From the NCBI RefSeq assembly GCF_900112755.1, contig NZ_FOMW01000001.1, forward strand, positions 372,001 through 436,000: DNA of 64,000 bases. The letters are read 5' to 3'. The stretch is from Sulfitobacter brevis (lineage in GTDB: Bacteria; Pseudomonadota; Alphaproteobacteria; Rhodobacterales; Rhodobacteraceae). Below, one piece after another: positions 9,177 through 18,408 of the stretch. Each line of letters starts with the position of its first letter. Positions within the stretch are counted from its first letter, which is position 1. Position numbers and translations under genes: made by a program. The notes under the pieces were generated by a model that saw nothing but the letters and a program-made list of their open reading frames with translations, was not told where the DNA came from and made no database searches.

Positions 9177-10337
9177 ATGACCAAGAAGAAAAAAATCGTC
9201 GTCAAGATCGGGTCCAGTCTGCTGGCAAACAGCGACAATCTGACCCTGCGCTATGCCTTTATGAACGGATTGATGAGCGATCTCGCCTATCTCCAGAAGC
9301 AAGGTCACGACATCATTCTGACCTCTTCCGGCTCTGTCGCTTTGGGCCTGAACATGATCGACCGCAAACCCGAAGATGCAGGCATTCTGGACAAGCAGGC
9401 CGCTGCCGCCTGTGGTCAGCCGCTGTTGATGAATGCTTACCGTCAGGTCGCGTCCGAGTATGATATGGACGTGGCGCAGATGCTCGTCACGGTTGAGGAT
9501 ATGGAGGATCGCCGCCGCTTTTTGAACATCAAAAATACGATGCTCAGATTGTTCGAAAACGACATCCTGCCGATCATCAACGAGAACGATTCTGTCGCAA
9601 CCCGTGACCTGCGCGTGGGTGATAACGACCGTCTGTCCGCCAAAGTCGCCCAGATGATCGACGCGGATTTGCTGATCATTCTAACCAGTGTCGAAGGCCT
9701 TTATGACCGCGACCCGTCGGACCCGGACGCCAAGTTCATCGCCGAGGTGAAGGACGTGACCGAGCATCTGGAATCCACGACCGGCATCAGCACCTTGGGC
9801 AGCGGCGGGATGCTGACCAAGATGCAGGCCGCCAATATGGCGCAGAACGCAGGCTGCGAAACCATCATCGCCGAAGGCATCATCGAACGCCCTTTGTCCT
9901 CGGTATTGAACGAAGAGCGCCGTTACACCCGCATTCTGGTGTCGGGTGTCACCCAGTCGCCGCTGAACATCTGGCTCAGCAACCGCTTGCATGTGTCGGG
10001 CACGCTGGTTGTGGCCAATGACCGCGTCAAAGCGCTGGTAGAGGGCGGTCTGGGTATCCGCCGTGAGGATGTGATCTCGCTGCAGGGGGATTTCACCAAA
10101 GGCGACGTGCTGCACGTCTATAACGAAGATGGCGAGGAGATTGCCCGAGGGCTGACCAACTTCTCTTCAGAGGAAACGATGCTGTTGGCGCGTAATCTGG
10201 ACATGCCCGTCGAGGATGTGATCGGCTACAAAACCAAGAGCGATGTGATCGGCGCCGAGAACATTCTGATCCTGCAAGAGAACCATCTGCTGCTGGATGC
10301 GCCCGAGCATGACCAGAAGTTTGTAGTGCCTGTCTAA
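9177..10337 (+). CDS. proB: Glutamate 5-kinase
   Basis: ProB phosphorylates the gamma-carboxyl of glutamate and is the committed, usually proline-inhibited, step of proline synthesis. The 386-residue protein has the amino-acid kinase domain (VVKIGSSLL at the start, INENDSVA and GDNDRLSA in the middle) and a C-terminal PUA domain (residues about 285-370). A GGAG site precedes the ATG. It is transcribed away from proC-proA, so the whole pathway is clustered but on two strands. A hairpin at about 10363-10388 follows the stop codon. Confidence 0.94.
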   Translation: MTKKKKIVVKIGSSLLANSDNLTLRYAFMNGLMSDLAYLQKQGHDIILTSSGSVALGLNMIDRKPEDAGILDKQAAAACGQPLLMNAYRQVASEYDMDVAQMLVTVEDMEDRRRFLNIKNTMLRLFENDILPIINENDSVATRDLRVGDNDRLSAKVAQMIDADLLIILTSVEGLYDRDPSDPDAKFIAEVKDVTEHLESTTGISTLGSGGMLTKMQAANMAQNAGCETIIAEGIIERPLSSVLNEERRYTRILVSGVTQSPLNIWLSNRLHVSGTLVVANDRVKALVEGGLGIRREDVISLQGDFTKGDVLHVYNEDGEEIARGLTNFSSEETMLLARNLDMPVEDVIGYKTKSDVIGAENILILQENHLLLDAPEHDQKFVVPV

Positions 10338-10362
10338 GGGGCTCAGCCGCTAAAATGACACC

Positions 10363-10388
10363 TGCGGGGCCGCGCACTTGGCCCCGCA
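10363..10388 (+). terminator. Hairpin downstream of proB
   Basis: A 9-bp perfect stem (TGCGGGGCC against GGCCCCGCA) with an 8-base loop lies 26 bases after the proB stop. A clear T-run is lacking, so it may be a weak or Rho-assisted terminator. Confidence 0.5.
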
Positions 10389-10551
10389 GACACCCTAGCC
10401 TCGGCAGGTAACACCTAAGGTATCTAAATCTTGACACGGATGGCTGGCAAAATTTCCGCGCGTCAAATAAGCTACTTTCTGATGGCAAGTTTGAAACCCA
10501 TGGGCTGTGATGGCCCGGTGTTCAGCGAGGCCCCCAATGGAGTGCCCCGCG

Positions 10552-11583
10552 ATGAGCGACCCCAAGATCAGAACCATGGAAGATTTCGCCTCGGCGAGCG
10601 GCATTTCGCGACCGACAATTTCAAAATATTTCAACGACCCAAGTAGCGTGCGTCAATCGACGCGCGTGAAGATTGAACAAGCGTTGGAGCAATTCGAGTA
10701 CCGCCCGAACGTCTATGCGATCAACCAAAACCGGCGACAAACCAAGAATATCGGCATTGTCGTGCCCTATCTCGCCGATCCGTTCTTTGCCGAAATCGCC
10801 CGCACCATCGAGGCTCAGGTCATTCAGGCAGGCTATCGCCCTGTGCTGCTGGGCTCACATGGCGACCCTGAGCAGGAGATCGAAAACCTCGACAATCTGC
10901 GGCTGATCAAGCCTGCGGGCGTGCTGCTCGCCCCGCTTGGGCGCGCTTCCGATCCGGCGCGGCTCGACGCCTTCTGCCGCGATGTTCCCACGGTCCTGTT
11001 CGACGCAAATGTCGATGGCATTGGCGCGGCCTTCGTCGGCTCTGATAATAACCAGAGCATTGGCCTGATCGTCGAATACCTGTGTCGCACCGGCCAACCG
11101 CCCGCATTTTTCGAGATGAAGACCCCCGCCAACCCCAACGCGCTGAAACGCCGGACCGCTTACCTGAACGCGATGAAGCGATTGGGGCACGCACCGGTAC
11201 TGGTGCAGGCTTCTGGCGGCGGGTGGGATTTTGAAGCGATCGGCTTTCGCGAAGGCTCACGCGTGCTGACCGACCGCAAGCTGCCGACCAATACGGTGCT
11301 GTGCAGCAACGACCGCTTGGCCATCGGACTGCTGTCAGCCGCCTATCAAATGGGCATCCGTGTCGGGATCGAGGAAGGCTGCACCCTGCGGGTTGCGGGC
11401 CATGACGACCACCCGTTCTCCCGCTACACCAGCCCGACCCTTACAACCGTTTCGCAAAACTACGTCGCCATCGCCGAGCGCAGCGCCGAGACGCTTTTCA
11501 AGCTGATTAACGACGAATCGCCCCCGACGGCCCGCGAAATCACATTATTCGAGGGCAACCTGGTTATGCGCGCCTCTGCATAA
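10552..11583 (+). CDS. LacI family transcriptional regulator, likely of the polyol operon
   Basis: This is a DNA-binding repressor or activator of 343 residues. The LacI-type helix-turn-helix is at the N-terminus (IRTMEDFASASGISRPTISKY) and is followed by the hinge and a periplasmic-binding-protein-like effector domain. I choose ATG 10552, which has a GGAG site, over the longer reading from 10507. It lies directly upstream of the polyol transporter and catabolic genes, in the same direction, with a gap that holds a palindrome and a promoter-like sequence. The effector is inferred to be a polyol or a sugar derived from it. Confidence 0.9.
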   Translation: MSDPKIRTMEDFASASGISRPTISKYFNDPSSVRQSTRVKIEQALEQFEYRPNVYAINQNRRQTKNIGIVVPYLADPFFAEIARTIEAQVIQAGYRPVLLGSHGDPEQEIENLDNLRLIKPAGVLLAPLGRASDPARLDAFCRDVPTVLFDANVDGIGAAFVGSDNNQSIGLIVEYLCRTGQPPAFFEMKTPANPNALKRRTAYLNAMKRLGHAPVLVQASGGGWDFEAIGFREGSRVLTDRKLPTNTVLCSNDRLAIGLLSAAYQMGIRVGIEEGCTLRVAGHDDHPFSRYTSPTLTTVSQNYVAIAERSAETLFKLINDESPPTAREITLFEGNLVMRASA

Positions 11584-11615
11584 CTAACTGGCAATTCAGA
11601 ACTTCCCGCCTTAAT

Positions 11616-11629
11616 TTTACGCGCATAAA
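11616..11629. promoter_or_regulatory. Candidate LacI-type operator upstream of the polyol operon
   Basis: TTTACGCGCATAAA is a 14-bp palindrome centred on GCGC with one mismatched pair, the size and symmetry typical of LacI-family operators. It lies between the regulator gene and the binding-protein gene, 9 bases upstream of a -35-like TTGACG. That the neighbouring LacI-type protein binds here is inference. Confidence 0.5.
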
Positions 11630-11637
11630 GAATTAAA

Positions 11638-11667
11638 TTGACGGATGCGTAGAATTGCGCGTACGAT
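11638..11667 (+). promoter_or_regulatory. Candidate sigma-70 promoter of the polyol operon
   Basis: TTGACG (11638-11643) and TACGAT (11662-11667) are separated by 18 bases, and the binding-protein ATG follows at 11702 behind an AGGGAGGAG site. The palindrome at 11616-11629 lies just upstream, compatible with regulation by the LacI-type protein. Confidence 0.45.
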
Positions 11668-11701
11668 TTTGGGACTACATCCAACCATAGGGAGGAGACG
11701 G

Positions 11702-13003
11702 ATGTCCTTGTTAAACGCATTTCGTGCGGCGACCGCTTTGACGGTTCTCGTATCGACCAGCGCCTTTGCTGAAACCCTCACCATTGCTACTGTGAACAAC
11801 GGCGACATGATCCGTATGCAGGGCTTTACCGAGGATTTCACCGCGAAAACCGGCCATGAAGTCGAGTGGGTCACTCTGGAGGAAAACGTTCTTCGCCAGC
11901 GTGTGACGACCGACATTTCCGCCAAGGGCGGTCAGTTCGACATCATGACCATCGGCATGTACGAAACCCCGATCTGGGCCAAGAACGAGTGGCTCGTACC
12001 GCTTGATGATCTCGGTGACGAATATGACGCCGGTGACATTCTGCCCGCGATGGCAGGGGGCCTCTCCTATGAAGGCACGCTTTATGCGGCACCTTTCTAC
12101 GGCGAAAGCTCGATGATCATGTATCGCACCGATCTGATGGAAGCCGCAGGCATGGAAATGCCCGACGCGCCGACATGGGATTTTGTGGCCGAAGCGGCCC
12201 GCGCGATGACCAACAAAGACAAGGAAATCTATGGCATCTGTCTGCGCGGTAAAGCAGGCTGGGGCGAGAACATGGCCTTCCTCACCGCAACCGGCAACGC
12301 CTTTGGCGCCCGCTGGTTTGACGAAGACTGGAAGCCGCAGTTCGACAGCGAAGCTTGGGCCAACACGCTCAACTTCTACATCGAATTGCTGAATGACGCG
12401 GGCCCTCCCGGTGCCTCCAACAACGGTTTCAACGAAAACCTGTCGTTGTTCCAGCAGGGCAAGTGCGGCATGTGGATCGACGCAACTGTTGCTGCGTCTT
12501 TCGTGACCAACCCTGACGATTCCACCGTGGCTGACAAAGTCGGTTTCGCGCTGGCACCCGACACTGGTCTGGGCCGTCGCAGCAACTGGCTCTGGGCTTG
12601 GGCCCTGGCAATTCCTGCCGGCACCCAAAAAGAAGATGCCGCGAAAGAGTTCGTCAAATGGGCGACTTCTAAAGAGTACATCGAGCTTGTAGCCGCGAAA
12701 GACGGTTGGGCGAACGTGCCTCCTGGCGCGCGTAAATCTCTCTACGAAAACGAGAACTACAAAGAAGTTCCGTTTGCCAAGATGACACTCGAGAGCATCC
12801 TGTCCGCTGATCCGACCAATCCAACGATTGATCCGGTGCCTTATGTTGGTGTGCAGTTTGCGGCGATCCCCGAGTTTGCCGGTATTGCCACACAGGTCGG
12901 TCAGGAATTCTCTGCCGCCCTTGCAGGTCAACAGACCGCCGAAGAAGCGCTGGCCAAGGCACAAGCCTTGACCGCAGACGAGATGGAAGCCGCAGGCTAC
13001 TGA
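11702..13003 (+). CDS. Polyol/sugar ABC transporter substrate-binding protein (SmoE-like)
   Basis: This is a periplasmic receptor of the SBP_bac_1 family, 433 residues, with a signal peptide ending in STSAFAE (residues about 16-22). Its close association with a polyol dehydrogenase and a sugar kinase suggests sorbitol or mannitol as ligand, as for SmoE of Rhodobacter. The start at 11702 has a strong AGGGAGGAG site. A hairpin at about 13020-13049 separates it from the permeases, again the usual device to keep receptor levels high. Confidence 0.9.
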   Translation: MSLLNAFRAATALTVLVSTSAFAETLTIATVNNGDMIRMQGFTEDFTAKTGHEVEWVTLEENVLRQRVTTDISAKGGQFDIMTIGMYETPIWAKNEWLVPLDDLGDEYDAGDILPAMAGGLSYEGTLYAAPFYGESSMIMYRTDLMEAAGMEMPDAPTWDFVAEAARAMTNKDKEIYGICLRGKAGWGENMAFLTATGNAFGARWFDEDWKPQFDSEAWANTLNFYIELLNDAGPPGASNNGFNENLSLFQQGKCGMWIDATVAASFVTNPDDSTVADKVGFALAPDTGLGRRSNWLWAWALAIPAGTQKEDAAKEFVKWATSKEYIELVAAKDGWANVPPGARKSLYENENYKEVPFAKMTLESILSADPTNPTIDPVPYVGVQFAAIPEFAGIATQVGQEFSAALAGQQTAEEALAKAQALTADEMEAAGY

Positions 13004-13019
13004 GGCCTTCCACCCAGAA

Positions 13020-13049
13020 CCAGAGGGCGGCCCCCGGCCTGCCCTCTGG
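13020..13049 (+). terminator. Intercistronic hairpin after the polyol-binding protein gene
   Basis: A perfect 9-bp stem (CCAGAGGGC against GCCCTCTGG) with a 12-base loop lies in the gap between the receptor and first permease genes. No T-run follows directly, which fits partial attenuation or 3'-end protection rather than full termination. Confidence 0.5.
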
Positions 13050-13116
13050 CCCTACCCCCAAAACCCAGCCAATATTTACTCAGGCGGCATTAGCCCGCCC
13101 ACGATGGAGGTGTGAC

Positions 13117-13983
13117 ATGGCGACCCAGCAATCCCGATCCGCTGCACGCATCATGATGGCCCCGGCGGTAATTCTTCTGCTTGGCTGGATGCTTGTACCC
13201 CTGACGATGACCGTGTGGTTCTCGTTCAAGAAATATTTGCCCCTGCGTGGCGGCGATCTAGGCTGGACAGGTTTCGACAACTACGTCCGCTTCTTTACCT
13301 CCAGCGCGTTCTGGCCCAGCGTTCAGGCCACGCTTGTGATTGTCGGCGGTGTGCTGGCTATCACGATCGTTTTTGGCGTCCTGCTGGCCGCTCTGCTGAA
13401 CCAGCCGATGTGGGGCCGCGGCATTGTTCGCATCCTTGTAATTGCGCCGTTCTTTGTCATGCCAACCGTTTCCGCGTTGGTCTGGAAGAACATGTTCATG
13501 GATCCGGTCAACGGCCTGTTCGCCCACCTGTGGAAGCTTTTTGGTGCCGAGCCGGTGTCATGGCTTTCCGAAGCCTCGCTGGAATCGATCATCCTGATCG
13601 TCAGCTGGCAGTGGCTGCCCTTTGCGACGCTGATCCTGCTCACCGCGATCCAGTCGCTGGATAGCGAACAGCTTGAAGCCGCCGAGATGGATGGCGCGCC
13701 GCCGCTGAAGCGTTTTGGCTTCATCACCCTGCCGCACCTGTCGCGCGCCATCACCGTGGTTGTGCTGATCCAGACAATCTTTCTGCTGTCGATCTTCGCC
13801 GAGATTTTCGTGACCACCCAAGGCGCGTTCGGCACCAAAACCCTGACCTATCTGATCTACCAGCGCGTGCTGGAAAGCCAGAACGTCGGGCTCGGCTCCG
13901 CCGGTGGCGTCTATGCCATCATCCTCGCCAATATCGTTGCCATCTTCCTGATGCGCATCGTCGGCAAAAATCTGGATACGTAA
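13117..13983 (+). CDS. Polyol/sugar ABC transporter permease (SmoF-like)
   Basis: This inner-membrane permease has 288 residues and about six spans. An EAA-type loop is visible (EAAEMDGAPPLKRFGFITLPHL is cut here to EAAEMDGAPPLKRF, residues about 186-199). It belongs to the MalF/UgpA side of the family. It sits between the receptor and the second permease, 11 bases before the latter, in the polyol operon. Confidence 0.9.
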   Translation: MATQQSRSAARIMMAPAVILLLGWMLVPLTMTVWFSFKKYLPLRGGDLGWTGFDNYVRFFTSSAFWPSVQATLVIVGGVLAITIVFGVLLAALLNQPMWGRGIVRILVIAPFFVMPTVSALVWKNMFMDPVNGLFAHLWKLFGAEPVSWLSEASLESIILIVSWQWLPFATLILLTAIQSLDSEQLEAAEMDGAPPLKRFGFITLPHLSRAITVVVLIQTIFLLSIFAEIFVTTQGAFGTKTLTYLIYQRVLESQNVGLGSAGGVYAIILANIVAIFLMRIVGKNLDT

Positions 13984-13994
13984 GGGAGGTTACG

Positions 13995-14825
13995 ATGGCA
14001 CGTTCTGTCACCACACGACGCAAAACCCTGAACACACTGTTTGCTTGGGCTGTCGGATTGCTGATCTTCTTTCCGATCCTCTGGACCATACTGACCAGCT
14101 TCAAAACCGAAGCACAGGCGATCAGCGACCCACCGGTCTTTCTGTTCTTCGACTGGACGCTGGAGAATTACGCCGCCGTGCAGGAACGCTCCAACTATAT
14201 GCGGTTCTTGTGGAATTCGGTCATCATCGCCGGTGGCTCGACGCTGCTGGGGTTGATCATCGCGATCCCTGCGGCGTGGTCGATGGCCTTTGTGCCCTCC
14301 AGGCACACCAAGGACATCCTGCTCTGGATGCTCTCCACCAAGATGTTGCCAGCGGTTGGGGTGCTTTACCCGATTTACCTGATTTTCATTCGCATGGGGC
14401 TGCTCGATACCAAAACCGGCCTTGTGGTTGTGCTGATGCTGATCAACCTGCCGATCATCGTCTGGATGCTGTACACGTACTTCAAGGAAATTCCCGGTGA
14501 AATTCTCGAAGCCGCACGGATGGACGGGGCCACACTGAAGGAAGAAATCCTCTATGTGCTGACGCCAATGGCCATTCCGGGCATCGCCTCGACCCTGCTG
14601 CTGAATGTCATTCTGGCATGGAACGAAGCCTTCTGGACCCTGAACCTGACAGCGGCCAAAGCCGCGCCGCTCACCGCCTTCATCGCAAGTTACTCAAGCC
14701 CCGAAGGGCTGTTTTACGCCAAGCTCAGCGCTGCCTCGACCATGGCCATCGCGCCAATCCTCATTCTGGGATGGTTCAGCCAAAAGCAACTCGTAAGCGG
14801 CCTCACCTTCGGCGCTGTGAAATAA
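13995..14825 (+). CDS. Polyol/sugar ABC transporter permease (SmoG-like)
   Basis: This is the second pore subunit, 276 residues, of the MalG type. It carries the N-terminal tail, about six spans and the coupling loop [14 protein letters not shown] at residues about 172-185. GGGAGG precedes the ATG. It is followed 11 bases later by the ATPase gene. Confidence 0.9.
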   Translation: MARSVTTRRKTLNTLFAWAVGLLIFFPILWTILTSFKTEAQAISDPPVFLFFDWTLENYAAVQERSNYMRFLWNSVIIAGGSTLLGLIIAIPAAWSMAFVPSRHTKDILLWMLSTKMLPAVGVLYPIYLIFIRMGLLDTKTGLVVVLMLINLPIIVWMLYTYFKEIPGEILEAARMDGATLKEEILYVLTPMAIPGIASTLLLNVILAWNEAFWTLNLTAAKAAPLTAFIASYSSPEGLFYAKLSAASTMAIAPILILGWFSQKQLVSGLTFGAVK

Positions 14826-14836
14826 GGAAGAGATCC

Positions 14837-15841
14837 ATGGGACGTATTGTACTCGATAAAATCAGCAAGTCTTTCGGCGATGTAGAGGTTATTCCGCCGC
14901 TGGATCTGGCAATCAACGACGGTGAGTTCACTGTTTTCGTCGGCCCCTCGGGCTGCGGCAAATCCACCCTGCTGCGTCTGATAGCTGGGCTGGAGGACAG
15001 CAGCGGCGGCCATATCCGCATCGACCACGAAGATGCCACCCACGTGCCCCCCGCCAAGCGCGGTCTGGCGATGGTGTTCCAGTCCTATGCGCTTTATCCG
15101 CATATGTCGGTGCGCAAAAACATCGCCTTCCCGCTGAAGATGGCGAAGATGGACAAGGCCGAGATCGACCGCCGGGTTGAGGGTGCAGCTTCGGTGCTGA
15201 ACCTCACCGATTACCTTGATCGCCGCCCCGGCCAGCTTTCGGGCGGTCAGCGCCAGCGGGTTGCGATTGGCCGCGCCATCGTGCGTGAACCGTCGGCCTT
15301 CCTGTTTGACGAGCCGCTGTCAAACCTTGATGCCGCCCTGCGTGTCGGCATGCGGTTGGAGATTTCGGAACTGCACAAGCGTCTGAAAACCACGATGATT
15401 TACGTGACCCACGATCAGGTCGAAGCGATGACCATGGCCGATAAAATCGTGGTTTTGCAGGCAGGTGTGATCGAACAGGTTGGCAGCCCGCTGGAGCTTT
15501 ACCGTGCGCCGCGCAACGTCTTTGTCGCCGGCTTTATCGGCTCGCCCAAAATGAACCTGCTCTCCGGCCCCGAGATCGCGGATTATAACGCGCACACAAT
15601 CGGGACGCGGCCCGAACACATCGCGATCTCGCAGACCGAAGGCGTTTGGGAAGGCACCGTCGGCGTGTCAGAGCACCTCGGCTCGGATACTTTCGTGCAC
15701 GTCAAATGCGCGGCCTTTCCCGAACCGCTGACCGTGCGTGTCCGTGGCGAGTTGGACCTTTCTTACGGCTCGACAGTGTTTCTGACCCCCGATCCTGAAC
15801 ACCTGCACCGCTTCGACGCGCAAGGCCTGCGCTTCGCGTGA
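14837..15841 (+). CDS. Polyol/sugar ABC transporter ATP-binding protein (SmoK/UgpC-like)
   Basis: This ATPase energises the polyol importer and has 334 residues. Walker A is GPSGCGKST, the signature LSGGQRQR and Walker [12 protein letters not shown], followed by the C-terminal OB-fold (TOBE) domain typical of MalK/UgpC. I place the start at ATG 14837, behind GGAAGAG; the longer open frame from 14618 runs inside the preceding permease gene and is not coding. Confidence 0.92.
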   Translation: MGRIVLDKISKSFGDVEVIPPLDLAINDGEFTVFVGPSGCGKSTLLRLIAGLEDSSGGHIRIDHEDATHVPPAKRGLAMVFQSYALYPHMSVRKNIAFPLKMAKMDKAEIDRRVEGAASVLNLTDYLDRRPGQLSGGQRQRVAIGRAIVREPSAFLFDEPLSNLDAALRVGMRLEISELHKRLKTTMIYVTHDQVEAMTMADKIVVLQAGVIEQVGSPLELYRAPRNVFVAGFIGSPKMNLLSGPEIADYNAHTIGTRPEHIAISQTEGVWEGTVGVSEHLGSDTFVHVKCAAFPEPLTVRVRGELDLSYGSTVFLTPDPEHLHRFDAQGLRFA

Positions 15842-15881
15842 ACCCATCTATGATCTCTCCATTCTGCGGGGCTTGTAACTC

Positions 15882-17369
15882 ATGAAACTTTCGAACCAGA
15901 CACTGCCGGACCTGCCCGCCGCCGTGGCTCGCCCCACCTACGACCGCGGCGCGCTGACGCCGGGGATCGTGCATGTCGGCTTGGGCAATTTCCACCGCGC
16001 CCATCAAGCGTGGTATCTGCACCGTCTCATGCAAGACGGATTGGCGCAGGATTGGGCGATCATCGGCGCCGGAGTACGTGCCGCAGATGCCCGAATGCGC
16101 GAGGTATTGTTGGCGCAGGATTGCCTGACCACCTTGATCGAGCTTGCCCCCGCCGCCATGCGCGCCGAAGTCGTCGGCTCGATGATCGACTATCTGCCCG
16201 TCACAGAAGGCAACGCGCCACTGATCGCCACACTGGCGCGGCCTGAAATCCGTATTGTTGCGCTGACCATTACCGAAGGCGGCTATTATGTTGATCCGGT
16301 CTCCGGCGGGCTGAACGAAACCCACCCTGACATTCAGCATGATGTTGCGACCCCCGACGCACCGACCACTGTTTTCGGGGCTATTGTTGCGGCGCTCAAA
16401 GCGCGTAAGGCGGCGGGCCTTGGCCCCTTCACCGTGCAAAGCTGTGACAATCTGGCGGGCAACGGTGACATCACCCGCAACACGGTCGTGTCACTGGCAC
16501 GGCTGACCGACCCCGCACTGGCGGACTGGATCGACGGCGCCTGTAGTTTCCCAAATTCGATGGTGGATTGCATCGTGCCCGCGACAGGCCCCAAGGAGAT
16601 CGGGCTGGCCCGCGATCTTGGCATTGATGACGCCGCACCCGTCACCCACGAAAACTATCGCCAATGGGTGATCGAGGATGATTTCTGCGCCGGACGTCCC
16701 GCATGGGAGAAGACCGGCGCGATCCTGACCGATGACGTGCATAGCTATGAGACGATGAAAATCCGCATCCTCAACGCGGGCCATCAGGTCATTGCCAATG
16801 TGGGCGAGCTGTTGTCGGTCGAAACCATCTCCGGCTGCATGACCCATCCCGCGGTCTTGCCGTTCTTTCGCAAGGTCGAGCGGGAGGAGATCGCCCCCTA
16901 TGTTGCCCCCGTCCCCGGCATGACCCCCGCCGCTTATGTCGACTTGATCGCGGCGCGGTTTGGCAATCCGCAAATACACGACACCACGCGGCGCGTTGCC
17001 TTTGACGGCGCCTCCCGCCACCCCGGTTTCGTGCTGCCGATCTTGCGCGATGCGCTGGCATCTGGCGGCTCGGTTTCCGGTCTGGCCCTGGTCGAAGCAC
17101 TCTGGGCGCGGATGTGTGCAGGCACCCGTGAGGATGGCAGCACAATAGAGCCGAACGATCCGCAATGGCCCGCGCTTATGGCCACGAGCCTTGCCGCCCG
17201 CGACACCCCGCAGATCTGGCTGGAACAGCGTCACCTTTACGGTGATCTCGCAGATGATCCGACCTTTGCCGAGGCGTTTGCCGATTGGCTGCGCCGACTT
17301 TGGAACGACGGCTGCGCAGCAACCATCAGCGCCTATGCGAAAGACCCCGAAATCTCAAAAACTGCCTGA
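15882..17369 (+). CDS. Mannitol dehydrogenase family protein (polyol 2-dehydrogenase)
   Basis: This is a long-chain polyol dehydrogenase of 495 residues that oxidises mannitol, arabitol or sorbitol to the ketose with NAD. The N-terminal nucleotide-binding segment (HVGLGNFHRAHQAWYL, residues about 28-43) and the catalytic Lys/Asn/His region (KIRILNAGHQV, residues about 293-303) are clear. It is the catabolic partner of the transporter, and its product is probably fructose for the kinase that follows. The separate short-chain sorbitol dehydrogenase (SmoS) seen in some relatives is absent. Confidence 0.92.
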   Translation: MKLSNQTLPDLPAAVARPTYDRGALTPGIVHVGLGNFHRAHQAWYLHRLMQDGLAQDWAIIGAGVRAADARMREVLLAQDCLTTLIELAPAAMRAEVVGSMIDYLPVTEGNAPLIATLARPEIRIVALTITEGGYYVDPVSGGLNETHPDIQHDVATPDAPTTVFGAIVAALKARKAAGLGPFTVQSCDNLAGNGDITRNTVVSLARLTDPALADWIDGACSFPNSMVDCIVPATGPKEIGLARDLGIDDAAPVTHENYRQWVIEDDFCAGRPAWEKTGAILTDDVHSYETMKIRILNAGHQVIANVGELLSVETISGCMTHPAVLPFFRKVEREEIAPYVAPVPGMTPAAYVDLIAARFGNPQIHDTTRRVAFDGASRHPGFVLPILRDALASGGSVSGLALVEALWARMCAGTREDGSTIEPNDPQWPALMATSLAARDTPQIWLEQRHLYGDLADDPTFAEAFADWLRRLWNDGCAATISAYAKDPEISKTA

Positions 17370-17412
17370 GCGGGCGGCGATGTGACATCCACCCGAGTGT
17401 GAGTACCTAACT

Positions 17413-18339
17413 ATGATCCTGTGTTGCGGCGAAGCGTTGATTGATATGGTGCCTGCGGTAACAGCCGACGGCACGCCGGGCTTTGTGCCCCATACGGGGG
17501 GGGCGATTTTCAATACCGCCATCGCATTGGGTCGGCTGGATACGCAATCCGGGATGCTGACCGGCCTTTCCACCGACAAATTCGGCCAGCAGTTGGGCGC
17601 GGCGCTAAAGGCCAGCCACGTCGATACAGCGCTGGTGATGATCTCGGCCCGCCCGACGACGCTGGCCTTTGTGCATCTGGTCGACGGGCAGGCCACCTAT
17701 GACTTTTTCGATGAGAACAGTGCCGGACGAATGGTGCAGTCGACCGATCTGCCGACCATTCCCCGCAATGTGACGGCGCTTTATTTTGGCGGTATCAGCC
17801 TTGCCTGCGAGCCGAGTGCGGATACTTACGCCGACCTGCTGGTGGCGCAATCGGGCCGCAAGGTCGTCATTATCGACCCCAATATCCGCCCCGCTTTCAT
17901 TCAGGATGAAGCCCGTTACCGCGCAAGGCTGGCCCGCATGTTTTCCAATGCCGATATCGTAAAAGTATCGGACGAAGACCTGCACTGGCTCGTCGATGGC
18001 CCGCTGACGCTGGGGGAGAAGGCCGAGCACATTCTGCAAAGCGGTCCGGCGGTGGTGATTGTGACACGCGGGTCAGTGGGCGCGATGGCGATCACGTCAG
18101 ATGGCAACCGGGTCGAGGTGCCTGCGCCGCACGTGGAGGTCGTCGATACCGTAGGCGCAGGCGATACTTTCAATGCAGGTTTCATTGCGAAACTGTCGGA
18201 GCAAGGCGTTCTGACCAAGCAGGCTTTGCACAGCCTGGAAGCTGAGACCCTCGTGGCGGCGCTGCACCACGGTGCGAAGGTAGCGGCTGTGACAGTCTCG
18301 CGCAGCGGCGCAAATCCGCCTTGGGCCAATGAAATCTAA
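17413..18339 (+). CDS. PfkB family carbohydrate kinase (probable fructokinase)
   Basis: This is a 308-residue ribokinase-fold sugar kinase. The first signature lies near the N-terminus (GGAIFNTAIALGRLD) and the second, with the catalytic Asp, is DTVGAGDTFNAGF at residues about 248-260. DPNIRPAF near residue 155 is typical of fructokinases. Located directly after the polyol dehydrogenase, it probably phosphorylates the ketose formed there. A 2-keto-3-deoxygluconate kinase is a less likely alternative. Confidence 0.88.
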   Translation: MILCCGEALIDMVPAVTADGTPGFVPHTGGAIFNTAIALGRLDTQSGMLTGLSTDKFGQQLGAALKASHVDTALVMISARPTTLAFVHLVDGQATYDFFDENSAGRMVQSTDLPTIPRNVTALYFGGISLACEPSADTYADLLVAQSGRKVVIIDPNIRPAFIQDEARYRARLARMFSNADIVKVSDEDLHWLVDGPLTLGEKAEHILQSGPAVVIVTRGSVGAMAITSDGNRVEVPAPHVEVVDTVGAGDTFNAGFIAKLSEQGVLTKQALHSLEAETLVAALHHGAKVAAVTVSRSGANPPWANEI

Positions 18340-18371
18340 CGCTTCTTAACGGCATCTTTTTCGGTTCTGGC

Positions 18372-18402
18372 TTGACCTCCCCCTACTGGAAGCTCCCATA
18401 TC
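18372..18402 (+). promoter_or_regulatory. CueR/MerR-type copper-responsive promoter
   Basis: TTGACC (18372-18377) and CATATC (18397-18402) are 19 bases apart, the over-long spacer diagnostic of MerR-family promoters. The spacer holds a CueR-like dyad (ACCTCCCC...TGGAAGCT), close to the known ACCTTCC...GGAAGGT operator. It precedes a small Cys-rich exported protein and a multicopper oxidase, typical CueR targets. No cueR gene is in the window, so the regulator is inferred. Confidence 0.65.
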
Positions 18403-18408
18403 GACGGG

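Noticed and set aside
10431-10475. Promoter of the LacI-type regulator from TTGACA at 10431
   Set aside because: The -35 hexamer is perfect, but no acceptable -10 lies 16-19 bases downstream, so I do not list it.
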